This document shows, piece by piece, positions 61,546 to 64,000 of a stretch of DNA of 64,000 bases. Position 1 is the stretch's first letter, and every line of letters starts with the position of its first letter. The stretch comes from Pedobacter sp. MC2016-15. GTDB lineage: Bacteria; Bacteroidota; Bacteroidia; Sphingobacteriales; Sphingobacteriaceae. The notes beneath the pieces are model-generated. The model worked only from the letters and a program-made list of their open reading frames with translations. It was not told the origin of the DNA and made no database searches. A program made the translations under genes and the position numbers. The stretch is from NCBI RefSeq assembly GCF_026239695.1, contig NZ_JAPIVS010000005.1:310001-374000 (forward strand), read 5' to 3'.

Positions 61546-61594
61546 AAAATGTATTAGATTTACGCCCCTAAACGGGATAAATCTATTACATTTT
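61546..61594. promoter_or_regulatory. Long hairpin overlapping a TTG start
   Basis: The arms at 61546-61562 and 61578-61594 are 17 bp with one mismatch (AAAATGTA-T-TAGATTTA against its complement), with CCC/GGG near the loop. The right arm runs into the TTG start of the pentapeptide gene at 61593. It is either the terminator of the upstream operon or a leader hairpin hiding the start. Confidence 0.6.
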
Positions 61595-62177
61595 GAGTAC
61601 AGCAGACGAACCAATTTCGCATTACAACAAACGTTTTGAAAACATCAACTATGAGGATAAACACCTTGTGGGCAGGTATTTCGATAACTGTGTTTTTTAT
61701 AAATCCACCATCAAAGGCTGTCTGTTTGACGACTGTACTTTTAACAAATGCACCTTTGAGGAAACCGATCTATCGCTGATCAAATTGAAGGAAACATACA
61801 TCAGTGATTGTTCACTCATCAATTGTAAAGCGATAGGGATCCTCTGGTATGACACGCAAAATCCATTTTCGCTGCAGGCCAAAGGGTCTATCATCAGCTA
61901 CTCCAGCTTCTTTGGAAAAAACCTGAAAAAAATAAAGCTCCTGAACTGCGTGGCCCGCGAAGTAGATTTTACCGGATGTAATATGGCCAATGCCGATTTA
62001 ACGGGTACCGACCTGATGGGGGCAACGTTCTCTGATACTGATCTCCGGATGGCGAACTTTACAGGCGCTCAGAATTACCATATCGATCCCTCAGGAAATA
62101 AGATCAAGGGTGCGATTTTTCAGCTTCCGGCAGCGATTTCCTTCCTCGATAGTCTCGGCATTACCATCGTGGATTAA
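61593..62177 (+). CDS. Pentapeptide-repeat protein
   Basis: A 194-residue protein with a right-handed quadrilateral beta-helix predicted from A(D/N)LXX-type repeats: FDNCVFYKSTIKGCLFDDCTFNKCTFEETDLS near the start and ANADLTGTDLMGATFSDTDLRMANFTGA near the end. It is of the Qnr-like size class, but a link to gyrase protection cannot be claimed from sequence. The start is a TTG at 61593, since no ATG occurs in frame before residue 130. A strong hairpin covers the start. Confidence 0.82.
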   Translation: MSTADEPISHYNKRFENINYEDKHLVGRYFDNCVFYKSTIKGCLFDDCTFNKCTFEETDLSLIKLKETYISDCSLINCKAIGILWYDTQNPFSLQAKGSIISYSSFFGKNLKKIKLLNCVAREVDFTGCNMANADLTGTDLMGATFSDTDLRMANFTGAQNYHIDPSGNKIKGAIFQLPAAISFLDSLGITIVD

Positions 62178-62211
62178 GCGCAAATATCAATCTTTACCGA
62201 TTGTCCGTACT

Positions 62212-62233
62212 TTTATGAAAACGTTTTCATAAA
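62212..62233. promoter_or_regulatory. Perfect palindromic LacI-type operator
   Basis: TTTATGAAAAC (62212-62222) is followed directly by its exact complement GTTTTCATAAA (62223-62233). The central AACGTT is the LacI-family signature. It lies 12 bp before the regulator ATG, so the regulator probably represses itself and perhaps kduI. Confidence 0.75.
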
Positions 62234-62245
62234 TTCGTTGAGTTC

Positions 62246-63283
62246 ATGATTCAGCAGTTTATGAAGGATAGTCAACAGCACAATACCATTCTTGATCTCG
62301 CAGCAGCGCTGAACTTATCGCCTGCTACGGTATCCAGGGCGCTCAATAATACCTCTTACGTAAAGAAGGAGACCAAAGAGCGCGTGCTGGAAATGGCGCT
62401 GAAGCTGGGCTACCGCAAAAATAAAATGGCTGCAGGACTCAGGAACAACAAGACCAACACCATCGGACTGATCCTGCCCAAAATTTCCATGTATTTTCAT
62501 GCAGAGGTAGTTACGGTTGTGCAGAATCTTTTGCACGCAAAAGGCTATAACCTCATCATCGGGCAGTCGAACGACGATCCTGGTATGGAAAAGGAACTTG
62601 CAGAAACATTTTTCTCCTCAAGGGTAGATGCGATCATTGTGTCCTGCACCCTGGAAACCGAAGATTTCAGTCCTTTCGATATCTTCTCTACACACCAGAT
62701 ACCCATTCTTTTCTACGACCGTGTACCGCCCGAAACATACCGGGCAAGAGTGATCAAGGGCGATGATTTTAACGGCGGTTTCCTTGCCGGCAAACATTTG
62801 GTGGAAGCTGGTTGTAAACATATAGGAATGATCAACGGGCCAATGACATCGAACATCTACGAGGCGCGCGCCGCTGGTTTTATCGCCGCCTTGCGGATGC
62901 TCCAGGGCAAAGAAGAGCCGAAACTGTTTTTTCAGCAGCAGCTGCAAGCTGAGGAAACACGGGAGGCGCTGAAAAAGATGTTTAAAGGAAAAAGTAAACC
63001 CGACGGACTGTTTGTAACGAGCGACAGAAATGCGGTGACGGTGCTGCAATATGCAAAAGAAAATGGGATCAAAATCCCTCAGGAGCTACGCCTGGTCGGT
63101 TATTCCAACGATCCTGTCACTGCTGTCGTCAGTCCCTCCATCACTACAATAGATCAGTATCCTGCTCTGTTTGGCGAGAAACTCGTGGCAACATTGATGG
63201 AAATGATAGAAAGTCCTCCGACAGATGAGTATCAACCTGCTGTAATTACTCCCGTCAGTTTGATAGAAAGGGAGTCAGCCTAA
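62246..63283 (+). CDS. LacI-family regulator, probable uronate regulator
   Basis: A 345-residue protein. The helix-turn-helix and hinge are in TILDLAAALNLSPATVSRALNNTSYVKKETKERVLEMALKLGYRKNKMAAGLR, the effector domain has NTIGLILPKISMYFHAEVVTVVQ and GLFVTSDRNAVTVLQYA. It lies 35 bp before kduI on the same strand, and a perfect operator precedes it, so it likely controls pectin/uronate breakdown genes. An in-frame ATG at 62261 is an alternative start. Confidence 0.9.
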   Translation: MIQQFMKDSQQHNTILDLAAALNLSPATVSRALNNTSYVKKETKERVLEMALKLGYRKNKMAAGLRNNKTNTIGLILPKISMYFHAEVVTVVQNLLHAKGYNLIIGQSNDDPGMEKELAETFFSSRVDAIIVSCTLETEDFSPFDIFSTHQIPILFYDRVPPETYRARVIKGDDFNGGFLAGKHLVEAGCKHIGMINGPMTSNIYEARAAGFIAALRMLQGKEEPKLFFQQQLQAEETREALKKMFKGKSKPDGLFVTSDRNAVTVLQYAKENGIKIPQELRLVGYSNDPVTAVVSPSITTIDQYPALFGEKLVATLMEMIESPPTDEYQPAVITPVSLIERESA

Positions 63284-63318
63284 ATAAATCAATTAAATAA
63301 GCACATACAAACATTATT

Positions 63319-64000
63319 ATGGAAAATCGTTTTGAAAGTCGTTATGCAGTAAGTCCTGTTGAAGCCAAAGGAATGGATACCGCTACATTGCGCAATAATT
63401 TCTTAATCAGCTCAATATTTGAGGCAGATCAGGTCAATCTTACCCTGTCTCATTTCGACCGCTATATCGTTGGAGGAGCAATGCCGGTGAATGGTAAACT
63501 GGGACTGCCCAATCCGGACGACCTGAAAGCGCCATATTTCCTGCACCGCCGCGAGCTGGGGATCATCAACGTTGGTGGTGATGCGATCGTTACTGCGGAT
63601 GGAGAAGAGTATAAACTGGCTTACAAAGAGGCTTTATATATCGGAAAGGAAACCGCAGACGTGCAGTTTGCCTCGGCCGATCCCTCAAAACCTGCAAAGC
63701 TGTATATCAATTCCGCACCTGCACATCATAAATTCCCTACAAAGAAAGTGACTAAAGCAGAGGCTGATATCGTTGAGTTGGGCTCGCTGGAAACTGCTAA
63801 CCACCGCATCATCAATAAGTTGATCGTTAACAGTGTGATCGAAACCTGCCAGCTGCAAATGGGGATGACGGAATTAAAAGCGGGGAGTGTCTGGAATACG
63901 ATGCCGGCACATACGCACGACAGAAGGATGGAAGCTTATTTCTATTTCGAAGTGCCTGAAAAACAAAGCATCTGCCACTTTATGGGACAACCGCAGGAGA
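63319..64000 (+). CDS. kduI: 5-dehydro-4-deoxy-D-glucuronate isomerase, 5' part
   Basis: Starts at ATG 63319 and runs off the window after 227 codons. The sequence is KduI throughout: MENRFESRYAVSPVEAKGMD, FDRYIVGGAMPVNGKLGL, FLHRRELGIINVGGDAIVTADG, AHHKFPTKKVTKAEAD, and the metal-binding MPAHTHDRRMEAYFYFEV (two His and a Glu). The enzyme converts the unsaturated uronate made from pectin to 3-deoxy-D-glycero-2,5-hexodiulosonate. kduD is expected next, beyond the window. Confidence 0.95.
   Translation, partial: MENRFESRYAVSPVEAKGMDTATLRNNFLISSIFEADQVNLTLSHFDRYIVGGAMPVNGKLGLPNPDDLKAPYFLHRRELGIINVGGDAIVTADGEEYKLAYKEALYIGKETADVQFASADPSKPAKLYINSAPAHHKFPTKKVTKAEADIVELGSLETANHRIINKLIVNSVIETCQLQMGMTELKAGSVWNTMPAHTHDRRMEAYFYFEVPEKQSICHFMGQPQE

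Overview
The window looks like chromosomal DNA of a Sphingobacteriaceae-type member of the Bacteroidota (Pedobacter-like). The evidence is a SusC/SusD pair with its own ECF sigma and FecR, several TonB-dependent receptors with STN or carboxypeptidase-like N-termini, DUF4249 and DUF2723 proteins, a LytS/LytTR pair, and promoters carrying the phylum's TAnnTTTG -7 box. Species cannot be fixed from the sequence alone.

Layout. 1-4.4 kb: tail of an SseB-like gene, an Mla lipid-transport operon (permease, ATPase, MCE protein), a secreted SGNH hydrolase and DoxX. 4.6-10.3 kb: a complete RND tripartite efflux operon. 10.3-16.4 kb: a Nudix-fold regulator, then a TonB receptor/DUF4249/LytS/LytTR cluster. 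16.4-22.8 kb: a DUF2723 membrane protein with an added N-terminal domain, coupled to a PadR regulator; an SDR with an AraC regulator and 21-bp-phased operator repeats; PpnP; OsmC. 22.8-32.7 kb: a GMC oxidoreductase pair, a siderophore-type TonB receptor, an FMN reductase, an iron-linked DUF3325/DUF3649/PepSY operon, and an aldo-keto reductase divergent from HxlR. 32.8-39.6 kb: ECF sigma, FecR, SusC, SusD.

39.6-59.6 kb is accessory DNA, visibly richer in A+T. It begins with a large inverted repeat of 11-bp periodicity, a HEPN-domain gene next to a strongly structured, possibly pseudoknotted RNA-like element, an XRE-like gene, an integrase remnant and an SDR. Next come two integrative elements in tandem, both at the 3' end of the same tRNA-Asp gene. 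Three copies of the 14-bp core GCGGACCGGACGGG, at 43166, 47699 and 59596, mark the junctions, and the intact tRNA lies at the right end. The smaller element (about 4.5 kb) carries a RibD-like deaminase fused in frame to a GHKL-type ATP-binding module. This gene is now split by an IS3-family insertion whose 4-bp target duplication allows exact reconstruction. The larger element (about 11.9 kb) is a defence-like island: a STAND NTPase with a nuclease-like N-terminus and helical-repeat C-terminus, a GIY-YIG-like gene coupled to an HNH-like zinc protein behind a GNAT gene broken by two in-frame TAA codons, a Gabija-like OLD nuclease/UvrD helicase pair, and a small protein built of a glycine-rich octapeptide repeat. 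All three integrase genes seen are truncated or carry in-frame stops, so the elements appear fixed in place.

59.6-64 kb returns to ordinary genes: tRNA-Asp, a VOC dioxygenase with a serine hydrolase, a pentapeptide-repeat protein, and a LacI regulator with a perfect palindromic operator ahead of kduI, which runs off the end. The best leads for new biology are the deaminase-ATPase fusion, the GNAT/HNH-like/GIY-YIG cluster beside the STAND gene, the glycine-rich repeat protein, and the structured RNA-like element next to the HEPN gene.
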